DNA of 64,000 bases from JADJOM01 sp046327715. Its GTDB lineage: Bacteria > Gemmatimonadota > Gemmatimonadetes > Gemmatimonadales > GWC2-71-9. Numbering within the stretch: the first letter of the stretch is position 1; each line of letters opens with the position of its first letter. Of the stretch, positions 18,963-31,576 are shown one piece after another. The DNA lies in contig JAXLXY010000001.1 in assembly GCA_046327715.1 (NCBI GenBank), positions 406,652 through 470,651 on the forward strand, given 5' to 3'. The notes below the pieces were generated by a model. The model made no database searches, was not told the origin of the DNA, and worked only from the letters and a program-made list of their open reading frames with translations. The translations under genes and the position numbers were made by a program.

Positions 18963-19727
18963 ATGCGCTGGACCCTGATCACCGACACCGCCGGCCACCC
19001 CGGCTGGTGGCACATGGCCCTCGACCAGGCGCTCCTCGATCGCGCGGAGCAGACGGGCGAGGGCTTTGTGCGCTGCTACCGCTGGGCGCCCTGGTGCCTC
19101 TCGTTCGGGCGGCACGAGCCGGCGCTGCGGCGCTACGACCGCGCCCGCCTCGAGGCCGCCGGGCTCGACCTGGTGCGCCGCCCCACCGGGGGCCGGGCGG
19201 TGTGGCACGCGCGGGAGCTCACCTACGCCGTGGCCGCGCCGCTCGGGGCGCTCGGCACGCTCGCGGCGTCCTACCGGGAGATTCACGAGGTGCTGGCCCG
19301 CGCCCTGGGCCGCCTGGGCGTCAACGCCTCGCTGGCCCCCGCCGCGCGGCCGGTGGCCCCCGGGGCGGGCGCCTGCTTTGCGAGCCCGGCGGGCGGGGAG
19401 GTGCTGGTCGGGGGGCGCAAGCTGGTGGGCAGCGCGCAACTCCGGCAGGGCGGAGCCCTGCTGCAGCACGGGAGCCTGCTGCTCGAGGATGACCAGGCCA
19501 CGGTGGCGGCCTTCACCGTGGGACATGCGCCTGAGGGCGGCGAGGCCACCCTGGCGGTGGTGGTGGGCCGGGCCGTACCGTTCGAGGAGGTCTCGGCGCT
19601 GGTGGTCGAGGAGTTCCGCGCCTGGCCCGGCCGCTGGAACGAAGTCGCGGGCGGCCCCGCGCTCGATGCCGTGGCGGCCACCCACGCGGCGCGGTTCCGC
19701 GACCCCGCGTGGACCTGGCGCCGCTGA
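18963..19727 (+). CDS. LipM/LplA-family octanoyl (lipoyl) transferase
   Basis: This 254-residue biotin/lipoate A/B-type ligase-fold protein has RRPTGGRAVWHARELTY, which matches the LipM/LplA signature. The sequence CFASPAGGEVLVGGRKLVGS with a cysteine at about residue 139 is typical of cysteine-dependent octanoyl-ACP:GcvH octanoyltransferases (LipM), and QHGSLLL follows. LplA ligases lack that cysteine arrangement, so an octanoyltransferase is favoured. Placement after gcvH and gcvP fits a role in lipoylating GcvH. ATG at 18963 starts right after the octamer repeat, with no visible ribosome-binding site. The LipM versus LplA choice remains open. Confidence 0.8.
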   Translation: MRWTLITDTAGHPGWWHMALDQALLDRAEQTGEGFVRCYRWAPWCLSFGRHEPALRRYDRARLEAAGLDLVRRPTGGRAVWHARELTYAVAAPLGALGTLAASYREIHEVLARALGRLGVNASLAPAARPVAPGAGACFASPAGGEVLVGGRKLVGSAQLRQGGALLQHGSLLLEDDQATVAAFTVGHAPEGGEATLAVVVGRAVPFEEVSALVVEEFRAWPGRWNEVAGGPALDAVAATHAARFRDPAWTWRR

Positions 19728-19769
19728 GTGCGGCCCCGCCGCCCGTAGCGCGGGCCCGGAGGGCCGGGC

Positions 19770-19775
19770 TACTAT
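19770..19775 (+). promoter_or_regulatory. Candidate -10 box of the peptide-importer operon, leaderless geometry
   Basis: TACTAT ends 7 nt before the GTG at 19783. An overlapping TATCCT (19773-19778) is the alternative -10. No Shine-Dalgarno sequence is present, so a leaderless transcript is plausible. Confidence 0.4.
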
Positions 19776-19782
19776 CCTAGGC

Positions 19783-21420
19783 GTGAATCCCTCCCTCATC
19801 CCGCCCCTGCTGGCCGCGCTGCTCGCGGGGGCCGCCGGACTCCCGGCCCAGGCCCCCCCGATCCGCGGCACCCTCGTGATCGCGGGGGCGAGTGAGGCGA
19901 CGAGTCCGGTCCCCACACTCTGGCGCGGGGAGCAGGCGAACCAGGAAGTCTCCGACCTGCTGTTCCTGCACCTCGCGAACACCGACCCCTCGTACCGCCT
20001 GACCGACGAGCAGGGCTGGGAGCCCTCCCTGGCGCGAAGCTGGAAGCGCCGCGACTCGCTGACCCTCGCCTTCGAGCTCGACCCGCGGGCCCGCTGGGAG
20101 GACGGCGTACCGGTCACCGCGCGCGACGTCGTCTTCGCGCTGGACCGCGCCCGCGACCCGCGGCACGGTGGAGCGACGGCCGGGCTGCTCCGCCAGGTAG
20201 CCAGCGTCACGGCGGAATCGGAGCGCGTGGTGGTGTTCCGCTTTCGCCGGCGCTACAGCGAGCAGTTCTACGACGCGGTGTTCCACGCCCCGCCCCTGCC
20301 GGCCCACCTGCTCGCCGCGCTGCCCCCCGACTCGCTGGGGACCAGCCTGTTCGTGCAGCGGCCCGTCGGCAACGGTCCCTACCGCGTGGGCGAGCGGGTG
20401 GCGGGCCAGCAACTCACCCTGGTGGCCAACCCGCGGTTCTTCCGCGGACGCCCAGGCATCGGGCGCCTGATCTTCCTCGTCGCCCCGTCGCCCGAGGCCC
20501 GGGTCAACCTCCTGCTTTCCGGGGAGGCCGACGCGATGGACAACATCTACGCCCTCCCCAACCCGGGACGCCTCGAGACGGCGGCCGGGTTCCAGCTCTA
20601 CCCGCTGCCCGGCCTGTCCATCAACTTCGCCAGCCTCAACCTGCGCGACCCGTCCGACACCTCGCGGCCGCACCCGGTGCTGGCCGACGTGGCGGTGCGG
20701 CGGGCCCTCGTGCTCGCCGCCAACCGCCAGTCCATGAGCCGCACCGCGTACGGCCCCTTCACCCACGCGCCGTCCGGTCCGCTCTCCGCCCTGGTGGGAC
20801 GCGCGGTCGATGCGCCCCCGCCGCCGCCCTTTGACACGGCGGCCGCGCGGCGGACGCTGACCGCCGCCGGCTGGCGGGACCATGACGGCGACGGCGTCCT
20901 CGACCGCGACGGCCGGGCGCTGGCCTTTCGCGTGATGGTGCCGTCGATTTCCGCGAGCCGGATCCGGATGGCCACGGAGATGCAGGAGTCGTGGCGCCGG
21001 CTCGGGATCCGCGCGGAGATCGAGCAGGTGGATCGCCCGGTGTACGGCGCGCGCTTCGCCGCGGGGGCGTTCGACGTGGCGATGCACGGCGTCAACCAGG
21101 ACCCCACGCCGTCGGGGCTGAGCCAGAGCTGGAGCTGCACCGGCACCGGTGGGTCGAACGTCATCCACTACTGCAACCCCCGGGTGGATTCCCTGCTCGA
21201 CCGCGGGCAGCTGAGCCTCCGCGATGCCGGCCGCTACTATAAGGAAGCGATCCGCCTGATCGTCGCCGACCAGCCGGCCATCTTCCTGGCGGCGCCGGTG
21301 GCCGGCATCGTCGTCCACCGCCGCTTCACCCAGGTCCGGCTGCGCGCGGAATCCACCTGGGCCGATGCCTGGCGGTGGCGGCTGCGGCCCGAGCTCGCGC
21401 TGGAGCGCGACGGCCGGTGA
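19783..21420 (+). CDS. Oligopeptide/dipeptide ABC importer, substrate-binding protein
   Basis: This 545-residue SBP_bac_5-type periplasmic protein captures oligopeptides, or possibly nickel or another cluster-C ligand. A signal peptide occupies residues 1-22 (LIPPLLAALLAGAAGLPAQA). There is no lipobox cysteine, so it is probably soluble in the periplasm. Family features include WEPSLARSWKRRDSLTLAFELD, RARWEDGVPVTARDVVFALDR, and the C-terminal YYKEAIRLIVADQPAIFL. GTG at 19783 is the only start giving a signal peptide. It is the first of five genes joined by 4-nt overlaps. Confidence 0.92.
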   Translation: MNPSLIPPLLAALLAGAAGLPAQAPPIRGTLVIAGASEATSPVPTLWRGEQANQEVSDLLFLHLANTDPSYRLTDEQGWEPSLARSWKRRDSLTLAFELDPRARWEDGVPVTARDVVFALDRARDPRHGGATAGLLRQVASVTAESERVVVFRFRRRYSEQFYDAVFHAPPLPAHLLAALPPDSLGTSLFVQRPVGNGPYRVGERVAGQQLTLVANPRFFRGRPGIGRLIFLVAPSPEARVNLLLSGEADAMDNIYALPNPGRLETAAGFQLYPLPGLSINFASLNLRDPSDTSRPHPVLADVAVRRALVLAANRQSMSRTAYGPFTHAPSGPLSALVGRAVDAPPPPPFDTAAARRTLTAAGWRDHDGDGVLDRDGRALAFRVMVPSISASRIRMATEMQESWRRLGIRAEIEQVDRPVYGARFAAGAFDVAMHGVNQDPTPSGLSQSWSCTGTGGSNVIHYCNPRVDSLLDRGQLSLRDAGRYYKEAIRLIVADQPAIFLAAPVAGIVVHRRFTQVRLRAESTWADAWRWRLRPELALERDGR

Positions 21421-22391
21421 GCCATTGGCTGCTCCGCCGCCTCCTGGGGGCGGCGGTCACCCTGCTGCTCGCCCTCACGCTCGTCTTCTTCCTGATGCGC
21501 CTCGCGCCCGGCGACCCGCTGTCCCGGCTCAGCGACGACCGGCCCCTCCCTCCGGAGACCATCGCCGCCCTGCGGGCGCGCTACGGCCTCGACCAGTCCC
21601 TGCCCCGCCAGTACGCTGCGTTCGTGGGCGGCGCCCTGCGCGGCGACCTGGGCGGCTCCATCGAGCACGGCGGCCGTCCCGTCCTGAGCCTCCTCGGGGA
21701 GCGGCTGCCGGCCACCCTGCTGCTGGGGGGATCGGCGCTGCTGCTCAACTTCACCTTCGGCGTCTGGCTCGGCGTGTGGCAGGCCGGCCGGCGGGGCAGC
21801 GCGGCGGACCACGCCATGACCGTGGTCACCCTTACGGCCTACGCCACCCCGTCCTTCCTGCTCGGTATCGTGCTGGCGTGGGGCCTGGCGGTCGAGCTGC
21901 GGTGGTTTCCCGTCGGCTTCATGCACGCCATCGGACTCCCCCCGGACGCCGGCCCGCTGACCCGCCTCCGCGACCTGCTCTGGCACCTGACGCTCCCGGT
22001 GGCGACCCTCTCGGCCGGCACCATCGGGGCCACCGTGCGCTTCCAGCGCGCCGCGATGATCGAGGCCTTCCGACTCGAGGCCGTCCGGACGGCGCGCGCC
22101 AAGGGGCTGCCGGAGCGCGTGGTGCGGTGGCGGCACGCCTGGCGCAACGCCCTGGGCCCCATGCTGGCCCTCTTCGGGCTGTGGCTCCCCCTGCTCGTGG
22201 CCGGCTCGGTGTTCGTGGAGCAGATCTTCTCGTGGCCGGGGCTCGGAAGCCTGGTGGCCGACGCCATCGGTGCCCGGGACTACCCCGTGCTGATGGGCGC
22301 GACCGTGCTCGTCTCGGCGACGATCATCGGCGGCAACCTGCTGGCCGACGTCCTGCAGCGCTGGCTCGACCCCAGGCTCCGCGCCGCATGA
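21417..22391 (+). CDS. Oligopeptide ABC importer, permease 1 (DppB/OppB type)
   Basis: This 324-residue inner-membrane permease has six predicted helices, the first being LLGAAVTLLLALTLVFFLMR. APGDP after helix 1 is a DppB hallmark. The EAA-loop region is EAVRTARAKGLPERVVRWRHAWRNALGP, which docks on the ATPases. GTG at 21417 overlaps the upstream stop by 4 nt (GTGA). Confidence 0.93.
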   Translation: MSHWLLRRLLGAAVTLLLALTLVFFLMRLAPGDPLSRLSDDRPLPPETIAALRARYGLDQSLPRQYAAFVGGALRGDLGGSIEHGGRPVLSLLGERLPATLLLGGSALLLNFTFGVWLGVWQAGRRGSAADHAMTVVTLTAYATPSFLLGIVLAWGLAVELRWFPVGFMHAIGLPPDAGPLTRLRDLLWHLTLPVATLSAGTIGATVRFQRAAMIEAFRLEAVRTARAKGLPERVVRWRHAWRNALGPMLALFGLWLPLLVAGSVFVEQIFSWPGLGSLVADAIGARDYPVLMGATVLVSATIIGGNLLADVLQRWLDPRLRAA

Positions 22392-23215
22392 CCGCGGCGA
22401 ACGTGTGGCGTCACGCGGGTGGCCGTGCCGGCCTGCTCCTGCTCGGCGCGCTCATTCTCCTGGTGCTCCTGGCCCCGCCCTTCCTGCCGGCCCCCTACAT
22501 CCAGCCGGACCCCGAGCATGGCCGACTCCTCCCCCCCGGCTCCGGCCACCTGCTCGGCACTGACGACCTGAGCCGGGACGTCCTGGCGCGGGTGGTGGCC
22601 GGCGGGCGGGTGTCCCTGGGCGTCGCGGCCGGCGCCGTGCTGCTCTCGGTCACCCTCGGGACCCTGGTGGGCCTCACCGCCGGCTACCTCGGCGGCTGGG
22701 TGGACCAGGCACTCATGCGGCTGGTGGATGCCGCGCTGGCGGTGCCTCGCCTCTTCCTGCTCCTGATCATCGTCGGGGTCATGCAGCGGATACCGCTCGG
22801 CGTGCTGATCCTTGCCATCGGCGCCACCGGCTGGTTCGGCACCAGCCGGCTGGTCCGCGCCGAGGTGCTGCGGCTCCGCACCCTCGACTTCGTGTTGGGC
22901 GCCCGGGCGCTGGGAGCCGGGCCGCGGCGGGTGGTGTTCCGCCACCTGCTGCCCAACGTCCTCGGCCCGCTGACGGCGGCGACCACGCTCGCCGTGGGTG
23001 ATGTCATCCTGCTCGAGGCCGGCCTGTCCTTCCTGGGACTCGGCGTGCAGCCCCCCACCCCCTCCTGGGGCGGGATGATCCTCGCGGCGCGCTCCGACCT
23101 GGTCAACGCCCCGTGGGTCAGCCTGGCCCCGGGCCTCGCGATCGTCCTGACCGTGCTTGCGGTGAACCTCGTGGGCGAGGCGCTGCAGGAACCGGCCGGC
23201 GAGGCCTCGACATGA
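22388..23215 (+). CDS. Oligopeptide ABC importer, permease 2 (DppC/OppC type)
   Basis: This 275-residue inner-membrane permease pairs with the DppB-type protein. It has an N-terminal helix, the conserved HLLGTDDLSRDVLARVVAGGR preceding the core, and an EAA loop ALGAGPRRVVFRHLLPNVLGP. The C-terminal segment is LLEAGLSFLGLGVQPPTPSWGGM, typical of DppC. ATG at 22388 overlaps the previous stop by 4 nt. Confidence 0.93.
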   Translation: MTAANVWRHAGGRAGLLLLGALILLVLLAPPFLPAPYIQPDPEHGRLLPPGSGHLLGTDDLSRDVLARVVAGGRVSLGVAAGAVLLSVTLGTLVGLTAGYLGGWVDQALMRLVDAALAVPRLFLLLIIVGVMQRIPLGVLILAIGATGWFGTSRLVRAEVLRLRTLDFVLGARALGAGPRRVVFRHLLPNVLGPLTAATTLAVGDVILLEAGLSFLGLGVQPPTPSWGGMILAARSDLVNAPWVSLAPGLAIVLTVLAVNLVGEALQEPAGEAST

Positions 23216-24195
23216 CGCCACTGCTGGAGGTGCGCGACCTGCGCGTCAGCTTTCCCCGCGGCGCCGGACGGGTGCAGCCGGTGGACGGCGTATCGTTCAC
23301 CGTCGGCCCGGGCGAGACGGTGGCACTGGTCGGCGAGTCCGGCTCCGGCAAGAGCCTGACCAGCCTGGCGCTGCTGCAGCTTCTGCCCACCGGCGCCCGC
23401 ATCGAGGCCGGGAGTGTGGCCCGCCTCGGCGACACCGACCTCCTGGCGCTCACCGGCGAGGCGCTGCGCCGGGTGCGCGGCCGCCGCATCGGGATGGTCT
23501 TCCAGGACCCGATGACGAGCCTCAACCCGGTGCTCACCATCGGCGACCAGGTGGCCGAGACGATTCGCGCGCACCTGCCGGCGTCCGTGCGCGAGGCGGG
23601 CGACCGGGCAGTGGCTCTCCTGGGCGAGGTGGGCCTTGCCGAGCCGGCGCTACGGGCGCGGCAGTACCCGCACGAGCTGAGCGGGGGCATGCGGCAGCGC
23701 GCGCTGATCGCCATGGCGCTCGCGGCGGAGCCCGACCTCCTGGTGGCCGACGAGCCGACCTCGGCGCTCGACGTCACGGTGCAGGCCCAGATCCTGGAGC
23801 TGCTCGACCGGCTCCGCGCGAGCCGCCGCCTCTCGGTGCTGCTGATCACCCACGATCTCGGGGTGGTGGCCGGCCGCGCTGACCGCGTGCTGGTGATGTA
23901 CGCCGGGCGCCTGGTGGAGAGCGGCCCGACCGCCGCCGTGTTCGGCGCGCCGGCGCACCCGTACACCCGGGGACTGCTGGCCTCGCTCCCCTCCCTGCGC
24001 GGACCCAGGCGGCCTCTCGTGGCCATCCCGGGGAACGTTCCCGACCCGTCGCAGTGGCCCGTCGGCTGCCGTTTCCGGCCTCGGTGCCCCCTGGCCGAGG
24101 CCCGCTGCGCCGCCGAGCCGCCCACGGTCACGGTCGGCGACGCGCGGACTGCCGCCTGCTGGCTGGCGGGCCCGGCCGCAGGGGGCGCCCCGTGA
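23212..24195 (+). CDS. Oligopeptide ABC importer, ATPase 1 (DppD/OppD type)
   Basis: This 327-residue ATPase energises uptake. Walker A is GESGSGKSLTS, the ABC signature LSGGMRQR, and Walker B LLVADEPTSALD. The C-terminal peptide-importer extension includes PYTRGLLASLPSL and the CRFRPRCPLAEARCAAE cysteine cluster, which in relatives binds an iron-sulfur cluster. The start overlaps the permease stop by 4 nt. Confidence 0.95.
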   Translation: MTPLLEVRDLRVSFPRGAGRVQPVDGVSFTVGPGETVALVGESGSGKSLTSLALLQLLPTGARIEAGSVARLGDTDLLALTGEALRRVRGRRIGMVFQDPMTSLNPVLTIGDQVAETIRAHLPASVREAGDRAVALLGEVGLAEPALRARQYPHELSGGMRQRALIAMALAAEPDLLVADEPTSALDVTVQAQILELLDRLRASRRLSVLLITHDLGVVAGRADRVLVMYAGRLVESGPTAAVFGAPAHPYTRGLLASLPSLRGPRRPLVAIPGNVPDPSQWPVGCRFRPRCPLAEARCAAEPPTVTVGDARTAACWLAGPAAGGAP

Positions 24196-25166
24196 CCGAA
24201 CCGCTGCTCACGGTGCGGGACCTCCGGCGCGACTACCCGGCGGGCAGCTGGTTCAGGCCCGGCCCGGCGGTGCGGGCGGTGGATGGCGTCTCGTTCGAGC
24301 TGGGGCGCGGGGAGACGCTGGCGCTGGTCGGCGAGAGCGGCTCCGGCAAGTCGACCCTGGCGCGCACGCTGCTCCGCCTGGAGGAACCGGACGGGGGGAG
24401 CGTGCGGTTCGATGGCCTGGACGTGCTCGCGCTCGAGGGGGAGGCCCTCCGGGCGTTGCGGCGGCGCATGCAGATTGTCTTCCAGGATGCCTCCGGGGCG
24501 CTAAACCCGCGGATGCGGGTGGGCGACGCCGTGGCCGAGGGGCTCGAGATTCACCGCCTGTGCCGGCCCGAGGAACGCCCGGCCCGGGTGCAGGCGCTGC
24601 TGCAGGAGGTGGGGCTCGACCCCGGGCTGGCGGACCGCTATCCCCGGGCGCTGTCGGGGGGGCAGCGACAGCGGGTCGTGATCGCGCGGGCACTGGCCGT
24701 GGAGCCGTCGTTCCTGATCCTCGACGAGCCGGTCTCGGCCCTGGATGTCTCGGTCCAGGCGCAGGTGCTCACGCTGCTGCTCGACCTGCAGCAGCGCCGC
24801 GGCCTGTCCTACCTCTATATCGCGCACGACCTCGCGGTGGTGCGCCAGGTGGCCCATCGCGTGGCGGTGATGTACCTGGGACGGCTGGTGGAGACAGGAC
24901 CCACGGAGGAGGTGCTCGCCGCGCCGGCACATCCCTATACGCAGGCGCTGGTCTCGGCGGTCCCGGCCCTCGTTGGCGGCTCGGAATCCGGGCGGATCGT
25001 GCTGAGCGGGGACCCGCCGAGCCCGCTGGCGCGGCCCGCCGGTTGTGCCTTCCACCCCCGGTGCTTCCACCCCGCCCGCGACGCGCGCTGCACCACCGAG
25101 CGTCCGGAGCTGCGGCCGGCCGGTCCCGGGCAGGCGGCCTGCCATCACGCGCCGAGGGCCGGCTGA
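24192..25166 (+). CDS. Oligopeptide ABC importer, ATPase 2 (DppF/OppF type)
   Basis: This 324-residue second ATPase of the importer heterodimer has Walker A GESGSGKSTLA, signature LSGGQRQRVVIA, and Walker B LILDEPVSALD. The importer extension ends with CAFHPRCFHPARDARC. GTG at 24192 overlaps the upstream stop by 4 nt. The gene ends only 16 nt from the convergent hybrid-kinase gene, with no clear terminator between them, so read-through antisense transcription is possible. Confidence 0.95.
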   Translation: MTEPLLTVRDLRRDYPAGSWFRPGPAVRAVDGVSFELGRGETLALVGESGSGKSTLARTLLRLEEPDGGSVRFDGLDVLALEGEALRALRRRMQIVFQDASGALNPRMRVGDAVAEGLEIHRLCRPEERPARVQALLQEVGLDPGLADRYPRALSGGQRQRVVIARALAVEPSFLILDEPVSALDVSVQAQVLTLLLDLQQRRGLSYLYIAHDLAVVRQVAHRVAVMYLGRLVETGPTEEVLAAPAHPYTQALVSAVPALVGGSESGRIVLSGDPPSPLARPAGCAFHPRCFHPARDARCTTERPELRPAGPGQAACHHAPRAG

Positions 25167-25182
25167 GCGCCCGGGCGGCCGG

Positions 25183-27853
<2,671 letters not shown>

Positions 27854-27861
<8 letters not shown>

Positions 27862-30349
27862 GGAGCACCCCCTCCGCGGTCAGGGCGCTGAGGGCCCGTT
27901 CGAACTCCTCCCGCAATTCGGCGATGGCGCGCGGGTCCGGACGGGCATCCGCCTCCGCCGCCTGCTCCAGGCCGGCGCAGCGGGCGGCGAGGCTGGCGGC
28001 CCCGACCGAGCCGGCACTGCCCTTGAACAGGTGGAGCGAGGAGCGCCAGGCCGCGACGTTGCTCGCATGCTGGGCCGCCTCCAGTTGGTCGAGCAGGAGC
28101 CTCCCCTGCGAGGCGAACAGCTCCACCACCTCGGCCACGAAGCCCGGCATGCCGTCCGCCTCGATGGCGCGCAGGCCAGCCAGGACCGTCTCGTCGAGCG
28201 GCAGCCCCGCGGCGGCGGCCGTGCGGTGGCGGCCCCGCACGGCGCTCGGCAGGTATCGTCCCGGGAGCCACCGCTCCAGGACCAGTTCCAGCTCCTCGCG
28301 CTGGACCGGCTTGGAGAGGTAGTCGTCCATGCCGGCGTCGAGGCACCGTTCCCGGTCGCCCCGCATGGCGTGGGCGGTCAGGGCCACGATCGTGGTCCGC
28401 GCGGCGCCGACCGCCTCGCGGGCCCGCTGCACCCGGGTGGCGGCGAGGCCGTCCATGACCGGCATCTGGCAGTCCATCAGTACCAGGTCATACGTCCCCT
28501 CACCCAGCCGGGCCAGGGCCTCCTGCCCGTTCTCCGCCAGCTCGATGACGCACCCCAGGCGGCGGAGCATGCTGGTCACGACCTTCCGGTTCACGGCGGC
28601 ATCGTCCACGAGGAGCACCCGCGCCGGGCCGAGGCGGACCTCGCCCGCCGGCTCGGCGGCGGCGACCGGGGCCGCCGGCTGGGGCTCCGGCTCCGGCAGG
28701 TCGGGCCGGACGACCTCGCGCAGCTCGCGGCGGCGCACCGGCCGGTTGAGCATCTCATAGCCGGGCTGCCGGCTGCCGCCGAAGGTGGCAAGGCGGGTCT
28801 CCACCCCGGTGGCCGCGCGGAGGGCCCGCAGGGGGGCGGCCCCGAGCCCGCCATCGACGATCGCCGCGGTGAAGGGCGCGCCGCGACTCCGCTCCCGTGC
28901 CAGGTGCGCGAGGGCCGGTTCGGCCCCGCCCACCTGAACTACCGTGGCACCATCCGCCGCGATGAGCTCCCCCACCACCCGGCGCTCGAGCTCCGAGGGG
29001 AGGCAGACCAGCACCCGCTCCCCCGCGAGTACCGCGGGCACCCCCGCCCGACCGGTGTCCTCCAGGGTGAGCAGGGCGGTGAACACGCTCCCGCGCCCTT
29101 CCGCGCTCTTCACCCCGACCTGTCCGTCCATCATCTCCGTCAGCTCGCGGGTGATGGCCAGCCCGAGGCCGGTGCCGCCGTAGCGCCGGGTGGTGCTGGC
29201 ATCGGCCTGGGTGAACTTGTGGAAGATGTGGTCGAGCTTGTCCTCCGGGATGCCGATGCCGCTGTCCTCGACCGCGAGGCGGATCACCACCCGCGAGCCG
29301 TGGCGCTCTGCCACCGAGAGATCGACGAGGACGTGCCCCCGTTCGGTGAACTTGATCGCGTTGGCGGCAAGGTTGGTGAGGATCTGGCGGATCCGCACCG
29401 GGTCGGCGAGCACCTCCTCCGGCACGTCCGGCGCCACCCGCGCCACGAACTCGAGCCCGCGCTCGGCGGCGCGCACGGCGAGCAGCGCGGCGGTCTCCTC
29501 GACCTCGTCACGCAGCGACATCGGGACCGGGTTCAGGCTGAGCTTGCCGGCCTCGATCTTGGAGAGGTCCAGGATGTCGTTGAGCAGCACCAGCAGCGCA
29601 TTGGCCGAGTGATGGACCGTCTCGGCGTAGTCGCGCTGCTCCGGGTCGAGCTCGGTGTCGAGCAGCAGGCTCGTCATGCCGATGACGCCGTTCATCGGGG
29701 TGCGGAGTTCGTGGCTCATGTTGGCCAGGAACTCGCTCTTGGCACGGCTCGCGGCCTGGGCCCGCTGGTTCGATTCCACCAGGGCGTGGGTCCGCTCGTC
29801 CACCAGGCGCTCCAGCCCCTCGCTGTAGGTGGCCAGCTCGCGGTAGAGGTCGGCGCTCTCCAGCGCGGCCGAGACGTTGCCCAGCAGGATCGACAGCAGC
29901 TTGCTGCTCGCCTCCGGGGTGCGCCCGAGGTCGTCGCCGCCGATGCCGATGAACATGCCCAGCACGCGCGACCGGGTGGCCAGGGCGTGGAGCAGCACCG
30001 TCCCCTCCGGGACGGTGAGCGCCGGCACCTGCACCGCGCTGTTGCGCTGGGCCGCCCAGGCGTAGATCCCGGCCGCCACCTGGGCGTCGACCTCGGCCTG
30101 GAGCGCCGCGGCGTCGTCCGCCGGGTCGGCGTCGACGAGGGTGAGGCCCAGCCCGTCTTCCTCGAGCAGGAGGAAGGCGGAGCGCGCCAGCGGGAGCAGG
30201 CGGCGCAGCACCGGGCGGGCGGCACTCAGCACCGCCTCGGGCGTCCGCTCCTTCGGCTGGTCGGCGCGGAAGGAGCCCAGCGCGGCCACGAGGTCGAGCG
30301 CCTCGAGGACCCACTGCGGGTCGCCGGCGGAAGCCTGGGTGCCGGTCAT
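27854..30349 (-). CDS. Soluble hybrid histidine kinase: GAF-like, HisKA, HATPase, degenerate and canonical receivers, Hpt
   Basis: This 831-residue protein lacks membrane helices. The N-terminal ~170 residues look like a GAF sensor. HisKA His is near 212 (NMSHELRTPMNG). HATPase motifs are NLAANAIKFT, EDSGIGIP and GGTGLGLAIT. A first receiver-like domain lacks the acidic pair (RVLVCLPSE in place of a DD pair). The second receiver is canonical (VLMDCQMPVMDG, Asp near 624). The Hpt has SLHLFKGSAG (His near 772). ATG at 30349 overlaps the HDOD stop by 4 nt. Architecture and order parallel the adjacent membrane kinase, suggesting duplication with different sensor heads. Confidence 0.92.
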
Positions 30350-31197
30350 GTGCGGTCCGTGGCGATGACCTGCACCGCCGCCTCGTAGTGGCGCTCGACC
30401 TCGTCCACCACGTCCTCGACCAGGTCGGGCTGCAGCCCCGCGGTGTCCCAGGCCTTGTGACACAGGGGCGGGACCCCGCTCTCCCCGCTGGAGCCGAAGC
30501 TCATGGCGTTGGCCAGGAGGTCCGAGATGTGCACGATCGCGGCCTCGATCGGGAAGCGCTGGGCCCGGTCCGGGTGGTGATGGTGCAGCACCGCCTCGCG
30601 GAGGCTCGCCGGGAGCTTCCACTGCTCCAGCAGGGCGTGACCCACGTGGGTATGGTCGAAGCCCAGGACCTCGTGCTCCAGCTCGTACAGCGGCCGGCCG
30701 GTCTCCCGGCTGCGGGTCACCGCCTCGCGCGCGGCCTCGCCGGCCTGCATGTAGATGATCGGGCGGCCGATGTCGTGCAGCAGGCCGGCCACGAAGAACC
30801 GCTCGACGTTGGCCTCCCGGCGCCGCGCGGCCAGCGCCCGGGCCGCGACCCCGCATGCCACCGAGTGGCGCCAGAACGATTCCATCGTCACCAGGTGCTC
30901 GGGCATGTTGGCGAAGAGCCGGATGACCGAGGTGGCGAGGGCGAGGTCCTGCAGCTGGGCGGTCCCCACGATCGAGATCGCGTGGCTCACGGTCTCGATC
31001 TTCGAGGGGAACCCGTACATGGCGCTGTTCACCAGCCGGAGCAGGCGGGCGGTCAGGCCCGGGTCCTCGGCGATGACGTTCCCCACGTCGGCCGCCGAGG
31101 AACGGGGGTCGCTCACCACGGTGGACAGGCGCAGGTAGACCCCCGGCAGCGAGGCCACGCTCTGCACCCCCCGCAGCAGCTCGGACGCCCTAGCCAT
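30346..31197 (-). CDS. HDOD-domain signalling protein
   Basis: This 283-residue protein has an N-terminal HDOD domain (VIAEDPGLTARLLRLVNSA, SHAISIVGTAQLQDLA) and an HD-like helix with LLHDIGRPIIY and HHHHPD. HDOD proteins are regulatory adaptors in c-di-GMP, motility and stress circuits and often lack measurable hydrolase activity. The start overlaps the upstream small gene by 8 nt, and the end overlaps the following kinase by 4 nt. Confidence 0.9.
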   Translation of the reverse strand: MARASELLRGVQSVASLPGVYLRLSTVVSDPRSSAADVGNVIAEDPGLTARLLRLVNSAMYGFPSKIETVSHAISIVGTAQLQDLALATSVIRLFANMPEHLVTMESFWRHSVACGVAARALAARRREANVERFFVAGLLHDIGRPIIYMQAGEAAREAVTRSRETGRPLYELEHEVLGFDHTHVGHALLEQWKLPASLREAVLHHHHPDRAQRFPIEAAIVHISDLLANAMSFGSSGESGVPPLCHKAWDTAGLQPDLVEDVVDEVERHYEAAVQVIATDRT

Positions 31198-31573
31198 GCC
31201 GGCGCCCCTCGAGGGCCAGGCGCCGCGCTTCGCGGAGGGCGGCCAGCCGGAGCAGTTCGGCGACGAAGGGATGCCCCAGGTCGGCGGCCGGGAAGCGCGC
31301 CCGGACGATCGCCTCGGCCTCCGCGACCTGCTCCGGCGTGAGGGCGAGCGGCGCCTCTTCCCCGGTGTCGGCGCCCCCCTCGCCCCGCACCCGGATCGTC
31401 ATGATGCCCCACAGCGAGAACGCGCGCAGGTGCCGGTCGGTGAGCTCGGTCCCGGCCGGCATCAGGAGCCGGCCCTGCTGGTCCCGGACTTCCTCGGCAA
31501 TCACCATCCCCGCCACCAGGTCATCGACCGGTGTCGGGACACCCTGCGCGCGGGCCGACAGTGGGGGCGCCAC
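31190..31573 (-). CDS. Small standalone protein resembling the N-terminal domain of HD-GYP proteins
   Basis: This 127-residue protein contains VDDLVAGMVIAEEVRDQQGRLLMPAGTELTDRHLRAFSLWG at residues 16-56, similar to the short beta-rich domain that precedes many HD-GYP phosphodiesterases. No HD or GYP residues follow. The C-terminal half is Glu/Ala/Arg-rich helix. A related segment ends the REC/HD protein at 60459. It lies 3 nt after the Hpt stop. Function is unknown; an adaptor or dimerisation module is inferred. Confidence 0.7.
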   Translation of the reverse strand: MAPPLSARAQGVPTPVDDLVAGMVIAEEVRDQQGRLLMPAGTELTDRHLRAFSLWGIMTIRVRGEGGADTGEEAPLALTPEQVAEAEAIVRARFPAADLGHPFVAELLRLAALREARRLALEGRRHG

Positions 31574-31576
31574 GGC

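Noticed and set aside
25167..25182. Terminator between the peptide importer and the convergent hybrid kinase
   Set aside because: The gap is 16 nt, and the weak GGCCG/CGGCC pairing is not convincing as a terminator.
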